Positions 17,495 to 26,243 of a stretch of DNA of 38,754 nt are shown here, piece after piece. The stretch's first letter is position 1. Every line of letters begins with the position of its first letter. The position numbers and the translations under genes were made by a program. The stretch lies in contig DYLV01000004.1 in NCBI GenBank assembly GCA_020721925.1, positions 1 to 38,754 of the forward strand, read 5' to 3'. Origin of the DNA: Leptospira biflexa. Lineage in GTDB: Bacteria > Spirochaetota > UBA4802 > JAGODF01. The notes under the pieces were generated by a model that saw only the letters and a list, made by a program, of their open reading frames with translations, had not been told where the DNA came from and did not search any database.

Positions 17495-17515
17495 ATATTT
17501 CATATTATGAAATAT
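17495..17515. repeat. Perfect 9-bp inverted repeat upstream of the receptor gene
   Basis: ATATTTCAT (17495-17503) and ATGAAATAT (17507-17515) are exact reverse complements separated by ATT. The repeat lies in the 176-base gap between the symporter stop and the receptor start, about 105 bases upstream of the receptor ATG. No T tract follows on the minus strand, so it does not look like a symporter terminator. A binding site for a dimeric regulator is the more natural reading. Confidence 0.5.
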
Positions 17516-17565
17516 ATTTTATAAAACGACAGTGCATATATTGAGAATCCAATTTACAATTTCAA

Positions 17566-18513
17566 CTATTTTTTATCATAATCGCCTTTTTCTTGCGGCA
17601 GGCGCTTTCGCCACCACGCTGCAAGCGCGCTTGCGATGAGGGAATGAAAAAGGCTCGATATTGCGCTGGGAATGGCGAAGGCAGGATTGGGGAAATTGTT
17701 TCTCGCAAGCACGACCCCCAAGCCGGAATTTTGCATGCCAACTTCAATTGAAATGGTGCGCGCCACGAGGATATCTCGTGCAATTATTTGTGAAAAAACA
17801 TACCCGAGGATGAAACCGCCTACATGTAGTGAAAACACCGCGCCAATGAGCTTTAGCCCGCTTTGCAAAATAATATCTCTTCCAGCGCCGATTATTGAAG
17901 CAACGATGAGGGTAATGAAGAGCACAGCAATGGGGGGTGCTGCGGGCAATATCCGTGCAGTAAACTCCGGAATATATTTATTTAATAGTATACCCACAAT
18001 CACTGGAACGAGTACAACCTCGACGGTAGAGAGAAATAAACCCCATGCCGGCACTTCAATTCTGCTTCCGGCATAAAACAGCGTTAAAAGCGGTGTTGCC
18101 CCGATGGCAATAATTGTGGAGACGCTTGTCATCGTTACAGAAAGCGGCACGTCTGCACGGGCAAGATATGAAATGACATTTGAGGCTGTTCCGCCCGGGC
18201 AACAGGAAACTAAAATAAGTCCAACGGCAAATTCTGTAGGAAGCGCGCACGCGTGGGAAATACTCCAGCCAAGAATCGGCATTATGAGGAACTGGAGAAA
18301 AACTCCCAGAAGAACTCGAAAAGGATTTCGGGCAATACGTGCAAAATCGTCAACGGTGAGGGTGAGCCCCATGCCGAGCATTATGATGCCAAGTCCTGCG
18401 GTGATAAGATGCCCGGAAAACCAGGTGAATAAAGGAGGGTAAAAGAGGGCGGTGATGCTGGCGATGAGTACCCAGAGCGGAAATCCAGCAGTTAAAAAAT
18501 TCGAAAGGTTCAT
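17566..18513 (-). CDS. Bile acid:sodium symporter (BASS) family transporter
   Basis: Members of this family carry organic anions with sodium across the inner membrane; in bacteria substrates include pantoate and 2-keto acids as well as bile acids. The 315 residues form about ten helices. Family motifs are present: GIIMLGMGLTLTVDDFARI (about 43-61), VSCCPGGTASNVISYLARAD (about 101-120) and ISIEVGMQNSGLGVVLA (about 254-270, with the sodium-binding E and Q). No obvious ribosome site precedes the ATG; a TATTAT lies about 20 bases upstream, so the leader may be very short. It sits upstream of the receptor gene on the same strand, separated by 176 bases with an inverted repeat. Confidence 0.92.
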   Translation of the reverse strand: MNLSNFLTAGFPLWVLIASITALFYPPLFTWFSGHLITAGLGIIMLGMGLTLTVDDFARIARNPFRVLLGVFLQFLIMPILGWSISHACALPTEFAVGLILVSCCPGGTASNVISYLARADVPLSVTMTSVSTIIAIGATPLLTLFYAGSRIEVPAWGLFLSTVEVVLVPVIVGILLNKYIPEFTARILPAAPPIAVLFITLIVASIIGAGRDIILQSGLKLIGAVFSLHVGGFILGYVFSQIIARDILVARTISIEVGMQNSGLGVVLARNNFPNPAFAIPSAISSLFHSLIASALAAWWRKRLPQEKGDYDKK

Positions 18514-18921
18514 TTTTGTATTCTACATAATATGCAAAATGGTGATAATGCAGCACGTTTCGCCTTTTGTGCACAAAGTATCGTACCATGTAAACAATTT
18601 TTTTGTGCGAAGCTTAAAAATAGCGTTCATGTCCAATAGTGATTCAGCGGATTATGTGATTATAGGTGCGGATGCGGGAATTATTGTGCGGCTGTTTCCC
18701 CATGTTCGGCTATCGAGTATGTATTTTTTTGAGCAATATCTTGCTCTTTCCTCTACGACAACTGAAAGCACGGGAAAGGGAGGTAGTGATTCACTAAGTA
18801 GTGGCTCTAAAGGCAATCCGTATATCCAATCGAGCAAAGTCGGGGAATTGTTCCCATCACATCGAGCAAACATAAGCATCGTGTATTCCTTACATTAAAA
18901 GGACCACCTGCAAAAAAATTC
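18514..18921. other. Gene-poor stretch with a possible decayed gene
   Basis: The roughly 400 bases upstream of the czc-like promoter carry no gene I can support. A plus-strand frame to 18898 includes MSNSDSADYVIIGADAGIIV (from about 18630), whose DYVIIGA recalls a Rossmann dinucleotide-binding start, but the glycine pattern is broken and the rest is low in recognisable features. A competing minus-strand frame at 18652-18879 also looks unconvincing. I read it as decay or chance. Confidence 0.35.
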
Positions 18922-18950
18922 TTGAAATATTCTAAAAGGCGGTGTATATA
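18922..18950 (+). promoter_or_regulatory. Strong sigma-70-type promoter for the czc-like operon, predicting a leaderless mRNA
   Basis: TTGAAA (18922-18927) and TATATA (18945-18950) are separated by exactly 17 bases. The start codon ATG is at 18957, only six bases after the -10, so transcription would begin at or about the A of the ATG. No ribosome site lies in the right window; the only AAGG (18936-18939) is 17 bases upstream and falls inside the promoter spacer. Confidence 0.65.
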
Positions 18951-18956
18951 CGCTCT

Positions 18957-20234
18957 ATGTATCGAAAAGTTCGTATCGTATTCCTCTCCGCTGCATTTTT
19001 TTCGATAATTTTGTACTTTGATGGGAAAGCGATTGCAGCAGAAGGTTTACCAAAAAACCAATACACCCTTGAAGAGCTTATACGTATTGCGCTTGAAAAG
19101 TATGAACACATAAAAATTGAAGAGAGCAAAATACGCGAAGCGCGTGAATCAGGAAAACACCTCGCTGAGTGGTACAATCCCGAATTTGGCATATCTTTTG
19201 GAAAAAAAAATTCTGATGGCGCATCAGGACCCGAATGGAATGTAACCGTATCACAGAGAATCTCCTTCCCGGGCAAAAAAAGCCTCATGGAAGAAATCGC
19301 GCTTATCGAAGAGTCGCATGCGCGGCTATCTAGCGCCGAGCTGAAGCTATTCGTCCGCTATGAGGTAACACGACTTGCTTATGAATGTGCGTATCATCTC
19401 CAACGGAAGCGTCATGTTACCGGCCGCTTGAAGCGATTTCAATTGATCCACGCCTATATGGCAGGAAGAAAAGTGGTTCCTCCAGAAAAAAAAGTGGAGC
19501 AGGCGATTGTCCAGATGCGAATTGCCAGGTTTCAAAAGGAGGTGTATAAGGTCGATGCGGATATCGCGTCGGTATATGCGAGACTGAATCTTTTCACCGG
19601 ATTTTCCGGCGATTTCCGACCCAAGATACAGGTCCGCTGGTTTAAAACGCCTCCTTCAGCCGAGAGAAATGTTCTGATGAAAAAAGCGAAGGAGCTCTCT
19701 TTTCCGGTACGACTGCAAAAAGAAGTACTTGCCGGCGCGTGTAAAAACAAAGAACTCGAAGAGCGCATTGCGTATCCCGATGTGGGAATATTGCTCTACT
19801 ATGATGATGCGCGAACCGAAATGCGTGAACGCAGCTTCGGCGGAGGATTGAGCATCCCCATCCCTCTCTTTTCCCGCAATAGACATGCGGTCGCAATTGC
19901 CGAAGAAAAAATAAAGATTGAAAAACAAAAATTAATTATGTCACAGAAACGAGCGATTGAAGATATGAAAGCACTATTCGCGCGACACGAATATATCAGA
20001 TCGATGATAACGAAATTTTCCATTAACGATATAAAAACCTATGAAGAGAAAATGCGCTATACTGATCTTGAATTCAAAAAGGGAAGAGTACCATTGACAA
20101 TGTATCTGGAAATGGATGCCTCGGTTCATGAGATTTTGGAGGAAATTTTTCGCCTCCAGCTCGACTTGGTATACATACACACCTCAATTCGGTTTTTAGC
20201 AGCGGAAGAAGTGACGCTCGAAGGAGTGCTTTGA
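18957..20234 (+). CDS. CzcC/CusC-like outer-membrane efflux protein
   Basis: This is the outer-membrane channel of a heavy-metal RND-type pump. The chosen ATG gives 425 residues: a signal peptide (about 1-24, ending KAIAA), then YTLEELIRIALEKYEHIKIE, the TolC-family start, and long helical repeats including GGGLSIPIPLFSRNRHAVAI, the family's conserved PLF.RN motif. An in-frame GTG at 18942 overlaps the promoter -10 and is unlikely. The stop overlaps the RND gene start by one base (TGATG), so the two are co-translated. The next gene identifies it as a metal-efflux OMP rather than a general TolC. The metal is not determined. Confidence 0.86.
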   Translation: MYRKVRIVFLSAAFFSIILYFDGKAIAAEGLPKNQYTLEELIRIALEKYEHIKIEESKIREARESGKHLAEWYNPEFGISFGKKNSDGASGPEWNVTVSQRISFPGKKSLMEEIALIEESHARLSSAELKLFVRYEVTRLAYECAYHLQRKRHVTGRLKRFQLIHAYMAGRKVVPPEKKVEQAIVQMRIARFQKEVYKVDADIASVYARLNLFTGFSGDFRPKIQVRWFKTPPSAERNVLMKKAKELSFPVRLQKEVLAGACKNKELEERIAYPDVGILLYYDDARTEMRERSFGGGLSIPIPLFSRNRHAVAIAEEKIKIEKQKLIMSQKRAIEDMKALFARHEYIRSMITKFSINDIKTYEEKMRYTDLEFKKGRVPLTMYLEMDASVHEILEEIFRLQLDLVYIHTSIRFLAAEEVTLEGVL

Positions 20235-23200
20235 TGCTCGTGCGTCTTGTTGAAAAAGCGATCAGCTCAAAATTGTGGGTTATATCGATTACAATAACCG
20301 TAATTGCGCTCGGTGTCTATTCCCTCTCCCGTCTGCCGATTGACGCAGTTCCCGATATTACAAACGTCTCGGTGATGGTTAATGCATCTACCGGAGCCCT
20401 CGCCCCTGAAGAAATTGAACGGACGGTGACATTGCCCATAGAGACAGAGCTTGCAGGCCTTCCGGGGGTTGAAGATATTCGTTCACTTTCGAAATACGGG
20501 CTTTCGCAGGTGATTGTGGTATTCGATGACAGCACTGACATCTATTTCGCACGCCAGCTTGTATTCGAACGCCTTCAGGCAGTAAAGGAAAGACTACCCA
20601 AAGGGATAACTCCAGAACTCGGTCCTGTCTCGACCGGGCTTGGTGAAGTGTTTATGTACACGCTTCTGCCGAAAGAAGGTAGCGCTCTTTCAAAGATGAG
20701 CGAAAAAGAACGTCTTCTATATCTTAGAACAATTCAGGATTTTGTGGTAAAACCGGCGCTCAAATCGATTTCCGGAGTTGCAGAGGTAGAATCGAATGGA
20801 GGATTTAAAAAAGAAATTCATGTAAATGTCAATCCGAGAAAGATGGAACAATTCGGCATCACATGCAGTGAACTCGTCGCCGCTCTTGAAGAATTGGGAG
20901 AGAACATTGGCGGAGGTTATATTCAGCAAAAAGGCCAGCAGATCATTGTTCGGACACTTGGGAGAATAAATTCACTTGAAGAAATAAAAAAAATTCCTAT
21001 TAAACTGAATGTGTTTGGAGCGCCAATTCGAATCCAAGAAGTCGCAGAGGTAGTTGAAGGGCATGCGCAGCGGCTTGGGGCTGCCACCTACGACGGCAAA
21101 GAAGCGGTTCTTGGGACTGTACTCATGCGAATTGGCGCAAATAGCCGAAACGTTGCTCTTGATGTTGAAAAAGCAGTTCAAGAACTTCGGCTTCCTGAAG
21201 ATGTTGAAATAAAAACATTATACACTCGTAGCTTTCTTGTGAATGCGACGATCGATACTGTCACCAAAAACCTCCTCGAAGGCGGTATTCTGGTGATTGT
21301 GGTGCTCTTTCTTGTGCTGGGCAATATTCGTGCCGCACTCCTCACCGCTATGGCAATTCCGCTTTCCATGCTCTTCGCGTTTTCAGGCATGGTCGCGTTT
21401 GGCATATCCGCAAGCCTCATGAGCCTTGGCGCTCTCGACTTTGGGCTGATCGTCGATGGTTCGGTTGTCATGATTGAAAACATCATTCGGCGATATGAGG
21501 CTTGCGGCGATGGTTCATCAGAGAGCAGAATGGTATCGGCGGAAGAAAAATTTACGCTCATACGTGATGCGGCGTTGGAGGTTGCCCGGCCTGTTTTCTC
21601 TGGTGTAATTATTATTATGATCGTGTATATTCCCATCCTCAGCCTTTCCGGCATTGAGGGGAAAATGTTTAAACCTATGGCGACGACCGTGCTTTTCGCG
21701 CTCGTCGCAAGTCTTATTATTGCGCTTTTCCTGATGCCGGTTGCAACTATTTTTGTGCTGAAAAAATCATCGCAAAAAAAAGAAAAGAATTTTTTCCAGA
21801 AGATTGAAAAGCTCTACAAACCGGTGTTGCGTTTTTCCCTGGAACATCGATTTGCTACAATTGCACCAACGCTTTCGCTTGCCACGGGCGCCATTGTTCT
21901 TTTTATTTTTTTGGGGTCGGATTTCATTCCAAAACTCGATGAAGGCGATATGGTAATCGGATTGGTGCGCGATACGCGAATCGGCATCGACCGATCTTTA
22001 GAGATGCAGATGAAATCAGACCGCGTAATATCGAAGTTCAAGGAAGTGCGTCATGTGTTTTCTCGCATGGGAACGCCAGAATCGGCCACCGATCCAATGG
22101 GCGTCAATTTTGCAGATACGTTCGTGATCATGGAGAAGGATCATGCAAAATGGGAAAAACTCAACGGAAGAACTAGAACAAAAGATGAGCTTTTCGCAGA
22201 TATCGCGAAAGCCATCTTAAAGGAAGTTCCGGGACAGGAAATTTCCATGACCCAGCCCATCGAAATGCGCTTCAATGAAATTTTAGAGGGCAGCCGTGCC
22301 GATATTACCCTGCGGATTTTTGGGCCAGATTTGTCTGTTCTCTATGAACTGGTGGAACGAGGGCTTGTGTTTATGGAAAAAATTCCAGGCGCTGAATCGG
22401 TAGAACTCGATCCGCTTACTGCTCTTCGAAAAAGCCCCGTGCTCGATGTGAAACTGAATTATGATGCGATCAACCGCTATGGCGTCAATATTGGAGATGT
22501 CAATCATGCGTTTACCATTGCCATGAAAGGCACCGAGGTTGGCAGGCTATATGAAGGCGATAAAAGCTTTCCGATAATGGTGAGGCTTGCAGAAGAATTC
22601 CGCACAAATATCGCTGATATCGGTCGCATACCAATCTCCTATCCCCAGGGAGGCGGCATACCACTTGCAACTCTTGCTACTCTGCAGATAAATGAACAAG
22701 TCACCACTATCGCGCGCAGCCGTTCACGTCGCTATGCCGCAATATCGATCAATCTTCGCGACCGTGATACAGTAAGCTTTGTCGATGAAGCGAAGAGGGT
22801 GGTTTCGGAAAAGCTCAATCTGCAGCGAGGGTACTTCGTGGAATGGGGAGGCCAGTATAAAAACCTCATTTCCGCAAAACGCAGGCTTCTTATCATAATC
22901 CCGATACTTCTTATAGTGATATTTGTCATTCTTGAAAGAATTTTTAAAAGTATTAAACAGACGCTTTTAGTCTTCAACAGCATACCATTTGCAATAACCG
23001 GCGGTGTCTTTATGCTCTGGTTGCGCAATATTCCAATGTCAGTTTCGGCGGGGATTGGTTTCATTGCTCTTGCCGGAATTGCCATTTTAGACGGCATGGT
23101 GCTGGTAAGTTTTTTCAATCACCTGCGCGAACAGGGGCGTGCGCTTCGGGAAGCAGTTGAAGAGGGGGCGATTACAAGACTTCGGCCGGTGGTGATGACT

Positions 23201-23416
23201 TCATTAGTTGCTGCGCTTGGATTTTTGCCGATGGCATTTAACACCGGGCTCGGTTCTGAAGTGCAGCGGCCGCTTGCCACAGTGGTGATTGGCGGGATGA
23301 TTTCTTCGACGGTTCTCACTCTTCTGCTGCTGCCGACACTGTATCTATGGCTTGAGCGTAGTCGAAATTTTTGGGATTTGCTGACGTTCGACGACAGCAG
23401 TGCCGTATATTTATAG
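20234..23416 (+). CDS. Heavy-metal efflux RND transporter, CzcA family
   Basis: This proton-driven inner-membrane pump exports metal ions. AAGGAG (20221-20226) lies seven bases before ATG 20234 and gives 1060 residues, full RND length. The amino terminus LPIDAVPDITNVSVMVNAST and the large periplasmic loops are typical of CzcA/CusA. Helix four reads LDFGLIVDGSVVMIEN, with D402, D408 and E415, the same residues and numbering as the proton-relay acids of Cupriavidus CzcA, and the DFGxxxDG form belongs to the divalent-cation (Zn/Co/Cd/Ni) group rather than the copper/silver CusA group. No membrane-fusion gene (CzcB) lies in the operon. The stop is two bases from that of the convergent diguanylate cyclase. 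Confidence 0.95.
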   Translation: MLVRLVEKAISSKLWVISITITVIALGVYSLSRLPIDAVPDITNVSVMVNASTGALAPEEIERTVTLPIETELAGLPGVEDIRSLSKYGLSQVIVVFDDSTDIYFARQLVFERLQAVKERLPKGITPELGPVSTGLGEVFMYTLLPKEGSALSKMSEKERLLYLRTIQDFVVKPALKSISGVAEVESNGGFKKEIHVNVNPRKMEQFGITCSELVAALEELGENIGGGYIQQKGQQIIVRTLGRINSLEEIKKIPIKLNVFGAPIRIQEVAEVVEGHAQRLGAATYDGKEAVLGTVLMRIGANSRNVALDVEKAVQELRLPEDVEIKTLYTRSFLVNATIDTVTKNLLEGGILVIVVLFLVLGNIRAALLTAMAIPLSMLFAFSGMVAFGISASLMSLGALDFGLIVDGSVVMIENIIRRYEACGDGSSESRMVSAEEKFTLIRDAALEVARPVFSGVIIIMIVYIPILSLSGIEGKMFKPMATTVLFALVASLIIALFLMPVATIFVLKKSSQKKEKNFFQKIEKLYKPVLRFSLEHRFATIAPTLSLATGAIVLFIFLGSDFIPKLDEGDMVIGLVRDTRIGIDRSLEMQMKSDRVISKFKEVRHVFSRMGTPESATDPMGVNFADTFVIMEKDHAKWEKLNGRTRTKDELFADIAKAILKEVPGQEISMTQPIEMRFNEILEGSRADITLRIFGPDLSVLYELVERGLVFMEKIPGAESVELDPLTALRKSPVLDVKLNYDAINRYGVNIGDVNHAFTIAMKGTEVGRLYEGDKSFPIMVRLAEEFRTNIADIGRIPISYPQGGGIPLATLATLQINEQVTTIARSRSRRYAAISINLRDRDTVSFVDEAKRVVSEKLNLQRGYFVEWGGQYKNLISAKRRLLIIIPILLIVIFVILERIFKSIKQTLLVFNSIPFAITGGVFMLWLRNIPMSVSAGIGFIALAGIAILDGMVLVSFFNHLREQGRALREAVEEGAITRLRPVVMTSLVAALGFLPMAFNTGLGSEVQRPLATVVIGGMISSTVLTLLLLPTLYLWLERSRNFWDLLTFDDSSAVYL

Positions 23417-23418
23417 TG

Positions 23419-25389
23419 TCATTTCTGCATCGTTGCACTATAAAATTTGAAATTATTCTTCCCTTCTTCTTTCACGCGATACTGAGCGGTGTCTGCTTTT
23501 TTCAGGAGTGTTTCGATGTTGTCGCTGTCGATCGGATAAAACGCCGCGCCCATGCTGGGGGTGATGGTGATGTGGTGTTCCTTGATGATAAAAGGTTTTG
23601 AAAAAGCTGCATGAATTCTTTTAATCACGTTGTTTGCGTACTCGACACTTTTGATATCGGGAAGGATAAATACAAACTCGTCTCCGCCGAAACGGGCGAC
23701 CGTGTCAATTTCACGGATTGTGTCTTCAAGGCGGGTTGCCACCTCTTTTAAAAGAAGATCACCTATATCGTGGCCTAAATTGTCATTTATTTCTTTGAAA
23801 TTATCCAGGTCTAAAAAAAGCACCGCCAGAAGAGAAAAATTTCTTGCAGCATGTGCAATTGATTGCAGTAAACGGTCGGTGAAAAGAATGCGGTTTGGAA
23901 GTCCAGTCAAGGCGTCATGGTGCGCCATATACTGCAGCGACTTCTCAAATTTTTTCCTTTCGCTGATGTCGCGAAGAATGCCGCGAAATCCGGTAGGATT
24001 TCCATTTCGGTCGGTGATGAGGCTTACGGAAGTTTCCACTGTAATTCGCTGCCCATCTTTGCGGATGAGTTCCCAATCAAACGATTTACGGGGGCTTTTT
24101 TCAGTGAATACGCGGTTAAATGCGCGATATACGTCGCGAGAATTTTTTTCGTCCATAATTTTGCGATAGCTTATGCCCACAAGCTCGTTCATGGGATAGC
24201 CTAAAATTCGACACATGGAAAAATTAACAAATGTGAGAACGCCTTTGAGATCAACTTCGTAATAGCCATCCTCTATATTTTCGAGGATAGTGCGATATTT
24301 TTCATTGCTTTCCCAAAGAGATTCTTCTGTTTTCTTTCTTTCCTCTAATTCTTTTTGAAGTTGCGCATATAGCCATGCATTATCGAGTGCAACTGAGGCC
24401 ATCTCTGCAAATCGGCATAATAGTTCCACTTCATTATCTTCAAACGGAGGCATGTTTCGATCGCGGGCTATGCCGATGACTCCGCTGATTTTTCCTTGTG
24501 TGTTGAGGGGGATGGCAACGACTGCCTGGATTGCATCCAGATCTTTCCCCTGAATTCGATTTGGATATATGCGATAATCATCAACGACAAGGGGTTCACC
24601 TGTCTGCCATACGGTACCGCATATGCCAGTATCCGGGTAGAACACATCGCCGATTCTTGAGGCAAAAATTCCTATCCCAACACGGGTGGTGAGATATTGG
24701 CCGTCGTCAGAGATGAGCGCTATGAAGCTGTGAGGCGCACTCAGAAGAGTTGCGGCATTTTCAGATAGGGATTTTAAAAGCTCGGTTATATCAAGATGAT
24801 CGATGATTGATAGAGCGGTATTGTGCAGGGCAAGAAGGTATTTCCCCTGTTCGCGAAGTTTTCTCTCTATTTCTTTTCTGGTGTTAATTTCTTCAAGAAG
24901 CCGTTGATTCGTGGTAATAAGCTCTTCGGTTCTCGTCCTAACGATTGATTCAAGATTGTTTCGATAATCGCGAAGGAGGTTTTCGTATTCCCTTTTTTCG
25001 GTGATATCGCGAAAATTGACCACTACGCCACCTATTGCAGGATCATGCGTCAGGTTTTTAAAGGTCACATCAAAAATCCGCCAGTTGCCATCTTTAGAGC
25101 GCAAACGCACTTTTCTGTTAGCAAGGCGATCGGGAGTTCGTATGAGCACCAAAAAAAATTTCTTATTGATGACAACGTCGTCGGGATGGAGAAAATCAAG
25201 AGGGTTTTTCCCTATTACTTCTTCGACGCTGTAGCCGAGAATATGAACGACGGAAGGACTTACAAACGATATTAAGCCCTGCGCATCGATAATGGTAATG
25301 ATGTCGGTAGAATTCTCAATGAGGGCCTTCCAGCGTTTTTCATAGTTGGTAAGGTTGGTGGTGTTGGTATTGTTGCCGGTCTTCGACAT
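23419..25389 (-). CDS. PAS-GAF-PAS diguanylate cyclase
   Basis: The enzyme makes cyclic di-GMP from GTP and is cytoplasmic, with no membrane segment. Domains in order: PAS (about 17-130, ending FRDITEKREYE), a coiled coil (about 135-190), GAF (about 195-345), PAS/PAC (about 360-480, ending ILRDISERKKFE) and GGDEF (about 485-650). The active site RFGGDEF (566-572) is intact, and R559-E-I-D562 exactly five residues before GGDEF is a complete RxxD inhibitory site, so product feedback is likely. No EAL or HD-GYP domain follows. The amino terminus is unusually rich in N and T (GNNTNTTNLTN). It is transcribed from its own promoter with a leader of about 100 bases. Confidence 0.95.
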   Translation of the reverse strand: MSKTGNNTNTTNLTNYEKRWKALIENSTDIITIIDAQGLISFVSPSVVHILGYSVEEVIGKNPLDFLHPDDVVINKKFFLVLIRTPDRLANRKVRLRSKDGNWRIFDVTFKNLTHDPAIGGVVVNFRDITEKREYENLLRDYRNNLESIVRTRTEELITTNQRLLEEINTRKEIERKLREQGKYLLALHNTALSIIDHLDITELLKSLSENAATLLSAPHSFIALISDDGQYLTTRVGIGIFASRIGDVFYPDTGICGTVWQTGEPLVVDDYRIYPNRIQGKDLDAIQAVVAIPLNTQGKISGVIGIARDRNMPPFEDNEVELLCRFAEMASVALDNAWLYAQLQKELEERKKTEESLWESNEKYRTILENIEDGYYEVDLKGVLTFVNFSMCRILGYPMNELVGISYRKIMDEKNSRDVYRAFNRVFTEKSPRKSFDWELIRKDGQRITVETSVSLITDRNGNPTGFRGILRDISERKKFEKSLQYMAHHDALTGLPNRILFTDRLLQSIAHAARNFSLLAVLFLDLDNFKEINDNLGHDIGDLLLKEVATRLEDTIREIDTVARFGGDEFVFILPDIKSVEYANNVIKRIHAAFSKPFIIKEHHITITPSMGAAFYPIDSDNIETLLKKADTAQYRVKEEGKNNFKFYSATMQK

Positions 25390-25433
25390 AATAAATCTCT
25401 TTTCTTAAATACACGCTCCCAATCATCTATACC

Positions 25434-25469
25434 ATGCTCTGCATGTACACACGTAGAAATACAGAGCAT
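25434..25469. repeat. 8-bp inverted repeat in the leader of the diguanylate cyclase mRNA
   Basis: ATGCTCTG (25434-25441) and CAGAGCAT (25462-25469) are perfect reverse complements around 20 bases that contain a smaller hairpin-like ACGTGTGTAC element. They lie between the promoter and the start codon, so the transcript should fold into a stem-loop some 45 bases before the ATG. The sequence does not match the GEMM c-di-GMP riboswitch motifs I know. Confidence 0.45.
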
Positions 25470-25494
25470 CGTCTTCGTTAATTTAACAATCTGA

Positions 25495-25523
25495 AATATA
25501 GTTTATTTATGAACAAATGTCAA
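25495..25523 (-). promoter_or_regulatory. Near-consensus promoter of the diguanylate cyclase gene
   Basis: On the minus strand TTGACA (25523-25518) is followed after exactly 17 bases by TATATT (25500-25495). Transcription should begin near 25488, about 100 bases upstream of the ATG at 25389. Confidence 0.7.
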
Positions 25524-25586
25524 GTAAGATTATGCAAATTATGGTATATTATTAACTATAATGAAATAAATTAATGTATTGAACGA

Positions 25587-26243
25587 TTAGTGTAATGGCG
25601 TTTCCTGAAGGAGTTTTTGCAGAAATTGCTTGTCGTGTTCCCAGAACCATAAAATCAGGAAGCGGTTTTTGTTTGATGTATATTGTCGACGATAATATTC
25701 CTTTTCCGCTTCTTTGTTCCAGATTCCTGCCCGGCGCAAGAGGGCTTCTTTTTCCAGTTTGTAAAATTCTGCCTGACGCGGGCATTTGCTTTTTCGGTAT
25801 ACTTTTGCAAGCCCGTGTCCGAGGAGTAAAGCGGAAATATCGTCCTTGCCACAATAGACAAATGCAAGGATTCTTCTGTATCTGTCGCGCAAGAAATCGT
25901 CGCCGCGATGAACTGTCTTCAGAAGCACTTCATTCCCGGTTAATATATGCTGTGTGAAGCGCTTTGCTTCATTGCCCATGAATTCGGTATACCCGTATCG
26001 TTTGATGTAAGATTCCGGCGCGTCGATACCCCAGAATCTCACGGTTTCGAGTTTCCCATTTTCGAGGCGCACTGCAATGGTATCACCATCGAAAACCTTT
26101 TCGACGCGGCCAGGGAGCATCGCATACTTGCCGCCTGCGCGCGCATTGAGGGCGCATGGCACCGTAAGAAGAAGTGTTGCAAGGATTGGAAGCAGGTTAT
26201 GCAATTTTCCTGAGTGACACACCGATGCACTTTCGAATTTCAT
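25587..26243 (-). CDS. Secreted thermonuclease (staphylococcal-nuclease family)
   Basis: This is a calcium-dependent nuclease-fold enzyme that would cut DNA or RNA outside the cytoplasm. A hydrophobic export signal at about 17-36 (LLPILATLLLTVPCALNARA) is followed by the SNase domain: RVEKVFDGDTIAVRL, VRFWGIDAPESYI with catalytic-type R69 and E77, and DRYRRILAFVY with the second arginine (121-124). The conserved E...A...AGIW is near 166-175. From ATG 26243 it has 218 residues; a TTG start at about residue 14, immediately after TCAGGAAAA, is a real alternative that would leave a shorter signal. The last 40 residues (RRQYTSNKNRFLILWFWEHD) are outside the usual domain. An open frame overlaps its start. 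Confidence 0.88.
   Translation of the reverse strand: MKFESASVCHSGKLHNLLPILATLLLTVPCALNARAGGKYAMLPGRVEKVFDGDTIAVRLENGKLETVRFWGIDAPESYIKRYGYTEFMGNEAKRFTQHILTGNEVLLKTVHRGDDFLRDRYRRILAFVYCGKDDISALLLGHGLAKVYRKSKCPRQAEFYKLEKEALLRRAGIWNKEAEKEYYRRQYTSNKNRFLILWFWEHDKQFLQKLLQETPLH

Noticed and set aside
18652..18879. Minus-strand ORF of 75 codons upstream of the metal-efflux operon
   Set aside because: It has no ribosome site or recognisable motif, competes with an equally weak plus-strand frame, and its codons show no coding signal by eye.
21430..21480. CusA-type copper/silver pump assignment
   Set aside because: Helix four has DFGxxxDG with D402, D408 and E415, the divalent-cation (CzcA) pattern rather than the CusA AIGxMVDA pattern.
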